A stretch of 64,000 bases of DNA, from positions 2,480,001 to 2,544,000 of the forward strand of contig NZ_JAUSXQ010000001.1 of NCBI RefSeq assembly GCF_030816115.1, given 5' to 3'. The stretch is from Chryseobacterium sp. W4I1 (lineage in GTDB: Bacteria; Bacteroidota; Bacteroidia; Flavobacteriales; Weeksellaceae). Shown here piece by piece: positions 26,902 through 36,091 of this stretch (positions are counted from its first letter, which is position 1; each line of letters starts with the position of its first letter). The position numbers and the translations under genes were made by a program. The notes beneath the pieces are model-generated. The model did not search any database and had not been told where the DNA came from. It saw only the letters and a program-made list of their open reading frames with translations.

Positions 26902-28398
26902 TTAACGATAATACATTTCGTTCCATCGAAGTGTATTTTTGAAATCACGTATTTTGGTATCTTCATCAATGATTAATGATTCAATACCTGCTATTTCCGC
27001 AAAATCTTCCAGTTGTTCTGCCGAAATATTCTCACTGTAGCAAGTGTGATGCGCACCTCCTGCCAGTATCCATGCTTCTGCTGCCGTATATAAATCAGGA
27101 AGAGGTTTCCACAGAACCCTTGCTACCGGAAGTTTTGGCATATCTTCTGTAATTTCTAACGCTCTTGTTTTATTGATTAAGAGCCTGAAATGATTTCCAA
27201 AGTCCATTAAAGCTGCGTTCAGAGAATCGATATTTCCTCTGGAATTGAAGACAAGGCGAACCGGATCTGCTTTTCCCCCGATTCCCAAAGGATGGATCTC
27301 ACATGAAGGTTTTCCGTTTGCCAGTACAGGATCTACTTCCAGCATATGGGAACCAAGAATGGAAGGATTGGAAGGGTCTAAATGATAAGTGTAATCTTCC
27401 ATAAAAGCATTTCCGCCTTCAAGCCCCTGCCCCATTGTCTTCATGGCCCGTACCAATGCCGCCGTTTTCCAGTCTCCTTCTCCTGCGAATCCGTATCCTT
27501 TCTGCATCAGGCGCTGCACGGCAATTCCCGGCAGCTGTTCCAACCCGTGAAGATCTTCAAAAGTATCTGAAAATCCTTTAAATCCTCCTTCTTTTAAAAA
27601 TTTTTCAAGACCTAATTCAATTTTTGCAGCGGTGTACAGCGAACTTCTGTTGGCACCTCCTTCCAAAAGAGATGCTGCCATGTGATAAGAAGTTTCATAT
27701 TCTTCCATCAGACTTTTTATTTCGCCTTCACCTACGGAATTAATCACTCCGACAAGATCTCCGATTCCCCAGGTATTGACTGAAAAACCGAACTTTGTTT
27801 CTGCTTCCACTTTGTCACCATCAGTCACGGCTACAAATCTCATATTATCCCCGAAACGGGCAAATTTAGCTCCCTGCCAGTCATCCCAGCCTGCAGCAAC
27901 ACGACTCCAGTCACCAATCTGCTTCTGAACTCTTTCTTCGGACCAATGCCCCACCACTACTTTTCTGTTCTTTCGGAGCCTGCTTACCATAAAACCAAAT
28001 TCGCGGTCCCCGTGAGCGGCCTGGTTAAGATTCATAAAATCCATATCCATCGTAGACCACGGAATATCTCTGTTGAATTGGGTATGCAGGTGCAGAAGGG
28101 GTTTCTGTAAGATTTTCAGTCCCCTGATCCACATTTTAGCGGGTGAAAAGGTATGCATCCATGTGATTACTCCTATACAGTTTTCTGCATGATTGGCTGC
28201 TGCAATGGTTTCAAATATCTCTTCGGTAGTTTTTACCGTTGGCTTTAGCATAACTTTTACCGGGATGAAAGAGGATTTTTCGAGCTCTTCTACAATTTTC
28301 CTTGAATGGTCTGCTACCTGTGCCAGTGTTTCAGGTCCGTATAAATGCTGACTTCCTGTGATGAACCAGATTTCCTTGGTATTGAGAGGTGTTAACAT
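26902..28398 (-). CDS. araA: L-arabinose isomerase
   Basis: Converts L-arabinose to L-ribulose in the cytoplasm. It has 498 residues, the usual length. The metal-binding residues known from the E. coli enzyme are recognisable in [31 protein letters not shown] and GAHHTCYS. It opens with [17 protein letters not shown]. It follows araD in the arabinose operon. Confidence 0.98.
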   Translation of the reverse strand: MLTPLNTKEIWFITGSQHLYGPETLAQVADHSRKIVEELEKSSFIPVKVMLKPTVKTTEEIFETIAAANHAENCIGVITWMHTFSPAKMWIRGLKILQKPLLHLHTQFNRDIPWSTMDMDFMNLNQAAHGDREFGFMVSRLRKNRKVVVGHWSEERVQKQIGDWSRVAAGWDDWQGAKFARFGDNMRFVAVTDGDKVEAETKFGFSVNTWGIGDLVGVINSVGEGEIKSLMEEYETSYHMAASLLEGGANRSSLYTAAKIELGLEKFLKEGGFKGFSDTFEDLHGLEQLPGIAVQRLMQKGYGFAGEGDWKTAALVRAMKTMGQGLEGGNAFMEDYTYHLDPSNPSILGSHMLEVDPVLANGKPSCEIHPLGIGGKADPVRLVFNSRGNIDSLNAALMDFGNHFRLLINKTRALEITEDMPKLPVARVLWKPLPDLYTAAEAWILAGGAHHTCYSENISAEQLEDFAEIAGIESLIIDEDTKIRDFKNTLRWNEMYYR

Positions 28399-28454
28399 AA
28401 TTTTATTGATCGTTGAGTTAATAGTTGTTTTTGTTGAGGCGTTTAGTGTATAAA

Positions 28455-29168
28455 TTACTGTCCGTAATAAGCATTCTTGCCGTGTTTACGTTCATAGTGT
28501 TTTTTGATAAGTGCGTCTTTCAAACGTTCTGCATCAGGATTTATCTGCCTGGTGAGATAAGCCATCTCGGCAATGGTCTCCAGCACTTTGCTATTGTAGA
28601 CTGCCTTCTCTGCATTTTTACCCCAGGTGAAAGGTCCATGGTTTCCAATCAGAACCATTTCTACTTCTTCCTGGGAGAGCTGCTTTTCTTTAAAGCATTC
28701 CAGGATCTGTATTCCTGTATTGTATTCATAATTCCCTTCGATCAGATCATCACGCATCGGTGGTGCACATGGAATATCTGTCGTGAGATGGTCTGCATGG
28801 GTGGTTCCGAAAACAGGAATATCCATTTGTGCCTGTGCCCATGCTACGGAATAGATCGCATGAGTATGCGAAATCCCACCGATATTTTCCCAGTTTTTGT
28901 ACAGGTAAGCATGTGTTTTTGTATCGGAAGAGGGTCTGAGCCTGCCTTCAATGACATTGGCATCAAAGTCCAAAATCACCATATCTTCCGGCTTTAAAAC
29001 ATCATAGGGAACGCCGCTTGGCTTAATGGCAAAAATGCCCTTGTCGCGGTCTACAGCACTTACATTTCCAAATGTATAGACCACCAGTTTCAGTGCATCC
29101 AGCTGCATATTGGCTTCATAACATTCTCTTTGGAGTTCTTTATACATGTTCATTTGAGCGTAATTCAA
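28455..29168 (-). CDS. araD: L-ribulose-5-phosphate 4-epimerase
   Basis: Class II aldolase-fold epimerase converting L-ribulose-5-P to D-xylulose-5-P. It has 237 residues. The zinc ligands H101 and H103 (SHTHAIYS) and H177 (IGNHGPF) sit six residues later than H95, H97 and H171 of E. coli AraD. The FGTTHADH segment is also conserved. It lies 18 bases after the araB frame and shares its promoter. Confidence 0.97.
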   Translation of the reverse strand: MNYAQMNMYKELQRECYEANMQLDALKLVVYTFGNVSAVDRDKGIFAIKPSGVPYDVLKPEDMVILDFDANVIEGRLRPSSDTKTHAYLYKNWENIGGISHTHAIYSVAWAQAQMDIPVFGTTHADHLTTDIPCAPPMRDDLIEGNYEYNTGIQILECFKEKQLSQEEVEMVLIGNHGPFTWGKNAEKAVYNSKVLETIAEMAYLTRQINPDAERLKDALIKKHYERKHGKNAYYGQ

Positions 29169-29186
29169 AAGGTTAATATTCGAGAA

Positions 29187-30888
29187 TCAGGAGTTTTGAA
29201 GTTCTTTCCTGCTATTTTTTAATTTGGTATTATATTCTACAAAATCAGCGAGCTTCTGGTATTGCTGCATTAAGTCTCTGTATTGCTGTACTTCCTCAGC
29301 TTTCGGTTGATATTCCGCCTCAAATCCGGAGCCCATTTTCATGCTGGCTTCCTGAACCGTCGGATAAATCCCTGCCGATACGGCAGCATAAACAGCGGCC
29401 CCCAAAGCGGGAGTCTGGTCTGAAGCGGCAACAGCAATTGGCATATCCAGAACATTGGCCAATGTCTGCATGATAAACGGTGAATTTTCTTGCTACTCCC
29501 CCGATACCGATCACTTTATTGATTTTCAGACCTTCTTCTTCAAAACGGTCAACGATCTTTTTAGCTCCGAAGCAAATGGCATTGACCAGAGCTTTGAAGA
29601 TATGGGGCGCCTTTGTTCCCAGAGAAAGCTGGCTGATAGCTGCTTTAAGTTCCTGGTCTGCATCCGGTGTTCTTCTTCCGTTTACCCAGTCCAATGCCAC
29701 GGGAACAGTATCTGAAAGAGAAATTTTTTCTGCTTCAAGGGTTAATTTTCTGATAAGCTCATGCTCCATTTCATCCAGAAGATTTGCCTTCTGTTCTTCT
29801 GAAATACTCTCGGAATGCATTATAATCTTGTGAACCGGCCACATCAGAATATCTTTATACCATGCCAGTACATCTCCAAATGCAGACTGCCCTGCTTCCA
29901 GCCCTATCAATCCGGGAATTACGGAGCCATCAACCTGTCCGCAGATTCCTTTTACTGTTGTATTCCCGATGGCCCCTCCTGAAGCCACCATGATATCACA
30001 GGTAGAGGTTCCCATAATCCTGATCAGTGTATTTTCTTCAACTTTAGCCCCCACTGCTCCTGCATGGGCATCGAAAGTTCCAACAGTGATAATGGTATTG
30101 GTTGTTAGTCCTGTTTTTTCAGCCCATTTTTCATTCAGGTGGCCGGCAATCTCATCTGAAGTATACGTTTCCCGGTATAATCTTTCCCTCAGCTTTCCCA
30201 GAGAGGGATCAAGCCTGTTGAGAAATTCTTCAGAAGGCAAACCGTCCCATGATTCATGCCACATGGCTTTATGACCTGCTGCACAACGGCTTCTTTTGAA
30301 AGTTGCAAGGTCTTTATGATCTGATAAAAGAAATGTCATGTAATCACAGTGTTCCATCCAGCTGTAAGCCGCATTTTTTACCTCTGCATCCACTCTGCTG
30401 ATGTGTAATATTTTGGCCCAAAACCATTCCGAAGAATAGATTCCTCCTTCAAACTTTGTGTAATCTTCCCCACCCCATGTCCTGGCAAGGGTATTAATCT
30501 CTTCGGCTTCCCGGATAGCGGTATGGTCTTTCCAGAGAATCATCATGGCATTGGGGTTCTCTTCAAATCCAGGAACCAGTGCCAGAGATGTTCCATCACT
30601 TGTTACAGGAAGTGGTGAAGAGCCTGTAGTATCAATACAAATACTAACGATCTGCTCAGGCTGTATTCCGCTTTCTTTTACTACTTCTGAAATAGTTTTC
30701 TCCAGACCTTCTATATGATCTGAAGGATGCTGTCTGAAACTGTTTTCCGATGGATTGCAAAATTTACCCGCTTTCCATCGCTGGTAATAACTAACTGAGG
30801 AAGCTACTTCTGCTCCGTTTTCTGTGTCAATAAGGACGGCACGCACGGAATCTGTACCATAGTCCAGCCCGATAACATATTTTTTCAT
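29187..30888 (-). pseudogene. araB: Ribulokinase with a single-base frameshift
   Basis: FGGY kinase that would phosphorylate L-ribulose at O5. Reading from ATG 30888 (YVIGLDYGTDSVRAVLID) the frame is normal to GIGGVARK (about residue 467). It then goes out of frame and runs into unrelated residues. The other frame supplies the correct ending from PFIMQTLANVLDMPIAVA to the stop at 29187. Removing one base in plus 29482-29488 (gaatttt) restores GVARKSPFIMQTLAN and a protein of about 565 residues, the family length. There are no other defects. It is either a real mutation that blocks arabinose use or a sequence error. Confidence 0.85.
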
Positions 30889-30942
30889 GGTGGTGAAACG
30901 TTTTTGATGATTGAGATTTTAATTCTGATGATGAGATAAAAA

Positions 30943-30950
30943 CAAATATA
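30943..30950 (-). promoter_or_regulatory. -7 promoter box of the araB operon
   Basis: The minus strand reads TATATTTG, an exact TAnnTTTG match, 54 bases upstream of the araB start. The operator candidate begins 16 bases further upstream. Confidence 0.55.
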
Positions 30951-30966
30951 AGATTCTATTTTAAAT

Positions 30967-30985
30967 AAATGTAAAAAACACACTT
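30967..30985. promoter_or_regulatory. Pentose-regulon operator candidate at araB
   Basis: On the minus strand AAGTGTGTTTTTTACATTT: AAGTGT, 7 bases, ACATTT. It is identical over all 19 bases to the copy at 61954-61972 near xylR. It covers the -33 position of the araB promoter, the geometry expected of a repressor site. Confidence 0.7.
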
Positions 30986-31015
30986 ATTTTTTGTAGTAAA
31001 TTAATTATCAATTCA

Positions 31016-33007
31016 TTAAATTATTTTTGCTTTTAAAACCACTAAAGAATTGGCAGGAATTTCTGTTGAGATTTCGTCATTTTTTGCTTCAGAAATCTCT
31101 TCTTTAGGTTTTATAGGTTCAGTATCAAAACTATTTTCACTGGAAAGCTGTGATGCAGTCAGAAATATTTTGGTTAGTTTTTTGCCGATTTTCAGAGTTC
31201 CGATATTGATATGGATGATTTTAGCCTGAGTATCAGTATTAACTATTTTAATAATGATCTCATTTGTTTTTGCATCCTTCACTGCTGTAGCATATAACTT
31301 TTCCTGCCCTGATAAAGCTTTCCCGCTACTTTCAATTTTAAGTAAATCAGTTCCTTTGTTATTGGAAAATAATTTCTGAACATAATAATTCGGAGTAGCA
31401 TAGGATTTCAGGTTGTTGAACCAAATCAGGTCAGGGGTCCACTGCCAGCCATCAGCATGGGCAAAAAGCGGTGCATAGGAAGTCATATGGACCACATCTG
31501 CATTTCTTTCAAGACCGGTCATAAAAGCAGCTTCTGAAAGGGCTGTCAGCCAGTTGTTCTTATTATCAGGTTTTACCACGCCAACAGACTGGGCTGCATA
31601 TTCTCCTGCAAAAACTTTAGGTCCGGAACGGTCATAATCATCATATCTCCCGGCGTTTTTCATGAACCATTCGGGTGAGTTGTAATAATGCTCATCGACA
31701 ATCTGTGCATTAAGCTGTTTCAATTCTTTCCAGCCATATTCAAAGAATTCTCCGTCAGGTGATGGTCCGCTTCCTGAGATAATTTTAATGTCGGGATATT
31801 TTGTATGAATGGCTTTTTCAAATACTTTATAACGTTCGATATAGTCCGCTCCCCACTGTTCGTTCCCTACTCCGATAAATTTTAAATTAAAAGACTGTGA
31901 ATGCCCCATTTCAGCACGGAGTTTCCCCCATTTTGTTGTTTTGGGATCTCCGTTGGCAAATTCAATCAGGTCCAGAGCATCCTGAACATATGGATCCAGA
32001 TCTTCCATTTTCACCAGCTCTGCGGTATTGAACTGGCAAGCCATTCCGCAGCTCAGAATAGGAACGGGTTCTGCACCAAGATCTTCGGAAAGCTGAAAGT
32101 ATTCAAAAAATCCTAACCCGAAAGACTGTCCGTAATCCGGTGTAAGACGATGCGGAAATCCTGTACTCCATTTGTTGATAAGATATTCCCGGTCTGCCAC
32201 ATTTCCTACTGTTTTTTTCCACTGATACCGTTCTGCCAAGGTTCTTCCTTCTACAATACAACCTCCGGGAAACCGTAAAAATCCGGGTTGCAAATCATAT
32301 AGTTTCTGAACGAGATCTTTTCGTAAACCTCCTTTTCGGCCTTTCCAGGTATCCTGAGGAAAAAGTGAGATCATATCCATATTCACAATGCCGTTTCCGG
32401 TAAATGTGATCCGCAGTTTTGCTTTTTCAACGGTTTGCAGTGATTTTAAAACCGCTGTATATTTCTGCCATCCCTTTCCTCTTACAAGGGTAGAGGCAGA
32501 AGAAATTTCTTTACCGTTTTCATCAACAAGGCTTGCATTGACCGCAGAAATAGTTCCTGAAACATTCTCCAGATCAAAACTGAAATCATATTGTTCTTCC
32601 TGATGAAGGCCTATTCCTCTGAAACCTTCATTTTCCAGAAGATAATTTTTATCATTCAGAACGGTAATTCTCACATAATTTCTATTGGCTTTGGTATGAT
32701 CGGAATAAATGGTCAGAAAGCCGGAATCCAGGTTAGGAGAAAGCGTTTTTGTATTAGGTTGTTTCCATCCTGTAAGGGGTTCATCAAATTCAAAACTGCG
32801 GTTTTTAATCAGTTCAGCGTATATTCCTCCGTCTGCTGCAAAATTGATGTCTTCAAAGAAAACACCGTACATGGTAGGCTGTATTTTAATATTTGCAGGA
32901 GGTTCTTTTAAATCCAGGTTATAGGTACGGACTTTATTATTTTGAGCCGAAAAAAAAGTAGCACTTAGGGAAATTGCGATGGAAAATATTTTGTTTTTTG
33001 TAGCCAT
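31016..33007 (-). CDS. GH51 alpha-L-arabinofuranosidase
   Basis: Exported retaining arabinofuranosidase of 663 residues with signal peptide (about 1-21, cleavage near FSAQ). A CBM4/9-like beta-sandwich (about 68-215) is inserted ahead of the barrel, as in many Bacteroidota GH51 enzymes. The acid/base is E383 (GVGNEQWG) and the nucleophile is E469 (VFAGEYAAQ). It removes arabinose from arabinoxylan or arabinan and lies directly upstream of the araB operon, which has its own promoter. A hairpin separates it from GH30. Confidence 0.95.
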   Translation of the reverse strand: MATKNKIFSIAISLSATFFSAQNNKVRTYNLDLKEPPANIKIQPTMYGVFFEDINFAADGGIYAELIKNRSFEFDEPLTGWKQPNTKTLSPNLDSGFLTIYSDHTKANRNYVRITVLNDKNYLLENEGFRGIGLHQEEQYDFSFDLENVSGTISAVNASLVDENGKEISSASTLVRGKGWQKYTAVLKSLQTVEKAKLRITFTGNGIVNMDMISLFPQDTWKGRKGGLRKDLVQKLYDLQPGFLRFPGGCIVEGRTLAERYQWKKTVGNVADREYLINKWSTGFPHRLTPDYGQSFGLGFFEYFQLSEDLGAEPVPILSCGMACQFNTAELVKMEDLDPYVQDALDLIEFANGDPKTTKWGKLRAEMGHSQSFNLKFIGVGNEQWGADYIERYKVFEKAIHTKYPDIKIISGSGPSPDGEFFEYGWKELKQLNAQIVDEHYYNSPEWFMKNAGRYDDYDRSGPKVFAGEYAAQSVGVVKPDNKNNWLTALSEAAFMTGLERNADVVHMTSYAPLFAHADGWQWTPDLIWFNNLKSYATPNYYVQKLFSNNKGTDLLKIESSGKALSGQEKLYATAVKDAKTNEIIIKIVNTDTQAKIIHINIGTLKIGKKLTKIFLTASQLSSENSFDTEPIKPKEEISEAKNDEISTEIPANSLVVLKAKII

Positions 33008-33043
33008 TAAAATTTATTTTGTAAAATTATGATGCATATAAAC

Positions 33044-33076
33044 AAAGCCATCACAACCATATTGTATGATGGCTTT
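33044..33076 (-). terminator. Hairpin after GH30
   Basis: AAAGCCATCA (33044-33053), a 13-base loop, TGATGGCTTT (33067-33076): a perfect 10-bp stem 9 bases after the GH30 stop codon. The following T-run is weak, so it may attenuate rather than stop transcription into GH51. Confidence 0.5.
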
Positions 33077-33084
33077 GGATTCAA

Positions 33085-35823
33085 TTACTCTTTGACAATT
33101 TTTTGTTTTACCACCACATTATTTTTATGAGTAACCTCAATAAAATAAATACCGGCAGGCATATCTGCCACATTGATTTGGTTTTTCCCTGAATTTATTT
33201 TCAATCCGGATCTGATGACGCTTCCTCTTCCATCAAAAATTGTTGTGGTAGCTTCTGAAAAATCAGAATTAATAAAAAGATCTGCTTTTACAGGATTCGG
33301 ATATATTTTAACCTGCTCTTTTTTTGCCTCAGCAAGAAGATTACTGACACTTAACACTCCAAAATTCAAAGGAAGAATGTTGGCAGAATATGTATTTTCT
33401 TCTGTAAGATAGGCTTTGAAAGAGCCTATTAAAGGTTCGCTTCCTGCTGCAACTTTATAAAATCCTGTTACTCCATTTTCTGTTTTCAGAACATAGGCAT
33501 TGGCCGGAACTTTGATGCTCTGATAAACTCCGTTCATCTGGCTGACAGTGATTGCCTTAGGTGTGGAAACATTTCCTGAGCCGTTGAAAGTAATATTTCC
33601 TGTCGCATTAATGATTACCGGAGTATTCGCAAGAATGGTCCCGTTTGAGATTGCGGTACAGGTGATATTGTTTGCTCCGGGTGACATCATATAAGCAGTA
33701 ACTCCTGAAGGTATATTAGCCTGAAATGGCAAGATCAGCATGTCATAACCATTAAATGTACGGTTGTAAGAAGCTGTAGTCGCTGTGAAATTAAAAGGCA
33801 CCTGAAAATCCATACCCTGACCGGAAAGGACAAGATTTGAACAGGCAGTACCTGAAATCACATTATTGACAGATGAGCTTACATTTGAATTCACATAATA
33901 GATACTGTTGGTGTTGGCACTCATAGGCTGCCAGTTATTAGAGGAATTAATCCCTGCTGCATTTCTAAAATCCACCGAAGTATAGTACCCGTTTTCCAAG
34001 GCATCCATCAGACTGCTGTCACTGCCGGAATAGGTGTCTGCAAATTTTGAAGCATTTTCATTTCCCACATTGAAATAAACATCTCCCAGATTAATCGTAA
34101 GCACAGAGCTGTAATTGGAATTTCTCAATCCTAAAATTCCTTTGCATCCGTCTGTAAGCACCTGTCTTGAAATATCGAATGTGATATCGAAATTTCCTCC
34201 CTGCGGAAAATTAATCTTTCCGTAATTATAGGATTTCGTCACGCCCTGGCTGTTGATATAGTATAAAGTTGTATTGTCCGAATAGCTTTGTCCCGCTGTT
34301 GTATAGCTGTTTACATGAAATACCAGTTTATTGTACCTGTCATTCAGCTGAAGATATCCGTTAGTGGCAGTCATATTATTACTGATCAGAGGGCTTGGAT
34401 TGGAGAATGTCACCGTTGTATTGCTGATATTGAATCCTGTACCAAAAGCTGCATTGGTGGCAGTTTGTGTTTCAATTTTATTATAATGAATATCACCACC
34501 CGTCATCAGAGAAGCTGGTCTGTCGCCGCTTTTATTAAAAACAAAAGTCATGACACTGGAAGGGCTGATCTCAGCATTGGGACGGAATGTCGGTGTACTC
34601 ATTGAAAGAGGCGTGCTCACCATATTGGATTGCGTATTGGTAAGCACTTTTGTTCCTGAAGTCGTGTAAAAGGGCAGATCAACTTTCAAACTATAAGCAT
34701 TCTGAGAAGGATTAATGACCATAAGAACAACCTGATTCCCATCCTGGGAAATATAGGAAGAGCCTTGTAAAACTCCTGTATTGTCATTCCATTTCGCATC
34801 TATCCTTGTTTTTCCTGTTGTGTATTTGGCATAATGTGAAAGGATATAGCCTCTTTTGGTCATTACGCCTGCGGTAGTCCCGTAAGTTCCGTCACCCATT
34901 AAACCATAATATCGTTTGGCAGAGTAATGGATCCAGGCATTTATATTTCCTAATAATGCATTATTGACACTGCTGGCAAAGGTAAAGGCGTCAGTATTCC
35001 AGCTAAAATCCCGTGCCGGTTGGGTGGATGAAGAGTTCCAGTTGATCAGATATTCAGTCTGCCATATTTCTTTATTATAATTCTGAAATTGCTTGTATGT
35101 AGACTGGATGAGTCCATACTGATGTCCTCCATACACTTCAAAATTGACCATTGCTGCAGGATCCAGCAAAGCACTGGCAAAATTATCTGTAAATCCAACG
35201 CTTTCCGGGGCAATCACTTTACAGTTGATGAGCTGCCCGTAATTCTTGATAAAATTGGTAATTTGTGAAGGTGTCCAGATACATCCCTGATACTGGGCCA
35301 TTTCATCCGGTTCATTCTGAATGGAAATATAATCAAGATCTACCCCGTTGTTCTGAAGGTAGGTAACAAAGCTGTTGAGATAAAGGGCATAATCCTGATA
35401 ATTTTCGGTCTTCAGATATCCTATCTGCTGTACTCCATTGGCATCGGTATAGACGGCATTCACATGGCTGTTGGTTTTCCAGGCTGCAGGCATGGTCCAC
35501 GGAGTGGCAAAAATGGTAAGCCCCATCGATTTTGCGAGCTGTGCCGTAGCCAGTACGGAACTCCAGTTGCTGCTGTTTTCAGGAATATATAATCTCATAA
35601 TATTATATCCGCCTTCACTGGATGCTCCCCAAAGATTCTGAATCTCCGATGTTGTCATATGATTATAGGCAAACTGGGGACTGCAGACAAATCCTCCGAA
35701 TCCTTTTATTTTCTGATAAGGAATATTCTTGTCAATTTTTACCGTGGTAAGCTGTCCAGACAGGAAGCAGCTAAAAAAAAGACATAGGGAATGAATGGTA
35801 ACAAGACTTAAAAGTTTTTTCAT
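33085..35823 (-). CDS. GH30 xylanase-type enzyme with T9SS sorting tail
   Basis: Large secreted enzyme of 912 residues. After a signal peptide (about 1-23), the GH30 barrel and side beta-domain span about 25-430, with acid/base E171 (ISIQNEPDE) and nucleophile E257 (IWQTEYLI). Residues 440-830 are beta-rich and unassigned. The C-terminus from about 840 is a T9SS type A sorting domain (KIYPNPVKADLFIN, ending VVKQKIVKE), so it goes to the cell surface or medium. GH30 in xylan loci is often glucuronoxylanase; whether the glucuronate-binding residues are present was not resolved. It is the only T9SS cargo seen in the locus. Confidence 0.9.
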   Translation of the reverse strand: MKKLLSLVTIHSLCLFFSCFLSGQLTTVKIDKNIPYQKIKGFGGFVCSPQFAYNHMTTSEIQNLWGASSEGGYNIMRLYIPENSSNWSSVLATAQLAKSMGLTIFATPWTMPAAWKTNSHVNAVYTDANGVQQIGYLKTENYQDYALYLNSFVTYLQNNGVDLDYISIQNEPDEMAQYQGCIWTPSQITNFIKNYGQLINCKVIAPESVGFTDNFASALLDPAAMVNFEVYGGHQYGLIQSTYKQFQNYNKEIWQTEYLINWNSSSTQPARDFSWNTDAFTFASSVNNALLGNINAWIHYSAKRYYGLMGDGTYGTTAGVMTKRGYILSHYAKYTTGKTRIDAKWNDNTGVLQGSSYISQDGNQVVLMVINPSQNAYSLKVDLPFYTTSGTKVLTNTQSNMVSTPLSMSTPTFRPNAEISPSSVMTFVFNKSGDRPASLMTGGDIHYNKIETQTATNAAFGTGFNISNTTVTFSNPSPLISNNMTATNGYLQLNDRYNKLVFHVNSYTTAGQSYSDNTTLYYINSQGVTKSYNYGKINFPQGGNFDITFDISRQVLTDGCKGILGLRNSNYSSVLTINLGDVYFNVGNENASKFADTYSGSDSSLMDALENGYYTSVDFRNAAGINSSNNWQPMSANTNSIYYVNSNVSSSVNNVISGTACSNLVLSGQGMDFQVPFNFTATTASYNRTFNGYDMLILPFQANIPSGVTAYMMSPGANNITCTAISNGTILANTPVIINATGNITFNGSGNVSTPKAITVSQMNGVYQSIKVPANAYVLKTENGVTGFYKVAAGSEPLIGSFKAYLTEENTYSANILPLNFGVLSVSNLLAEAKKEQVKIYPNPVKADLFINSDFSEATTTIFDGRGSVIRSGLKINSGKNQINVADMPAGIYFIEVTHKNNVVVKQKIVKE

Positions 35824-36091
35824 ATTGTTTTGGTTAAATATTTTTGGTTTTGAGTGTACATAATTGAGATAAGGGCAATAAACTCCCTTTCAAGACAGTT
35901 AATTTTCAAAAACCATCAGGTAAATATCCTGAGTAATATCAGGCAGTGATCTGTTAAATAAAGTTGTTTACAGAATCATTCGCTGTTCTTTTCTCTTCAT
36001 TTTCTGTCAGGGAACTGTATTTTAGATTGGAATGTGAATTAAGAGTACTGTTTCATGATTAAAGTGTTGTTTATTATCAGTATTTTGTCTT

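Noticed and set aside
28425..28997. Long open frame (190 codons) antisense to araD
   Set aside because: It lies entirely opposite the well-conserved araD and carries no domain or signal that I recognise; it is a codon-usage shadow. The same holds for 38643-39122, 4450-4923, 42298-42669 and 6021-6401.
29482..29488. Programmed frameshift in araB
   Set aside because: The site lacks a classical slippery heptamer and downstream pseudoknot, and the required shift is +1. Ribulokinases are not known to be made that way. Mutation or sequence error is simpler.
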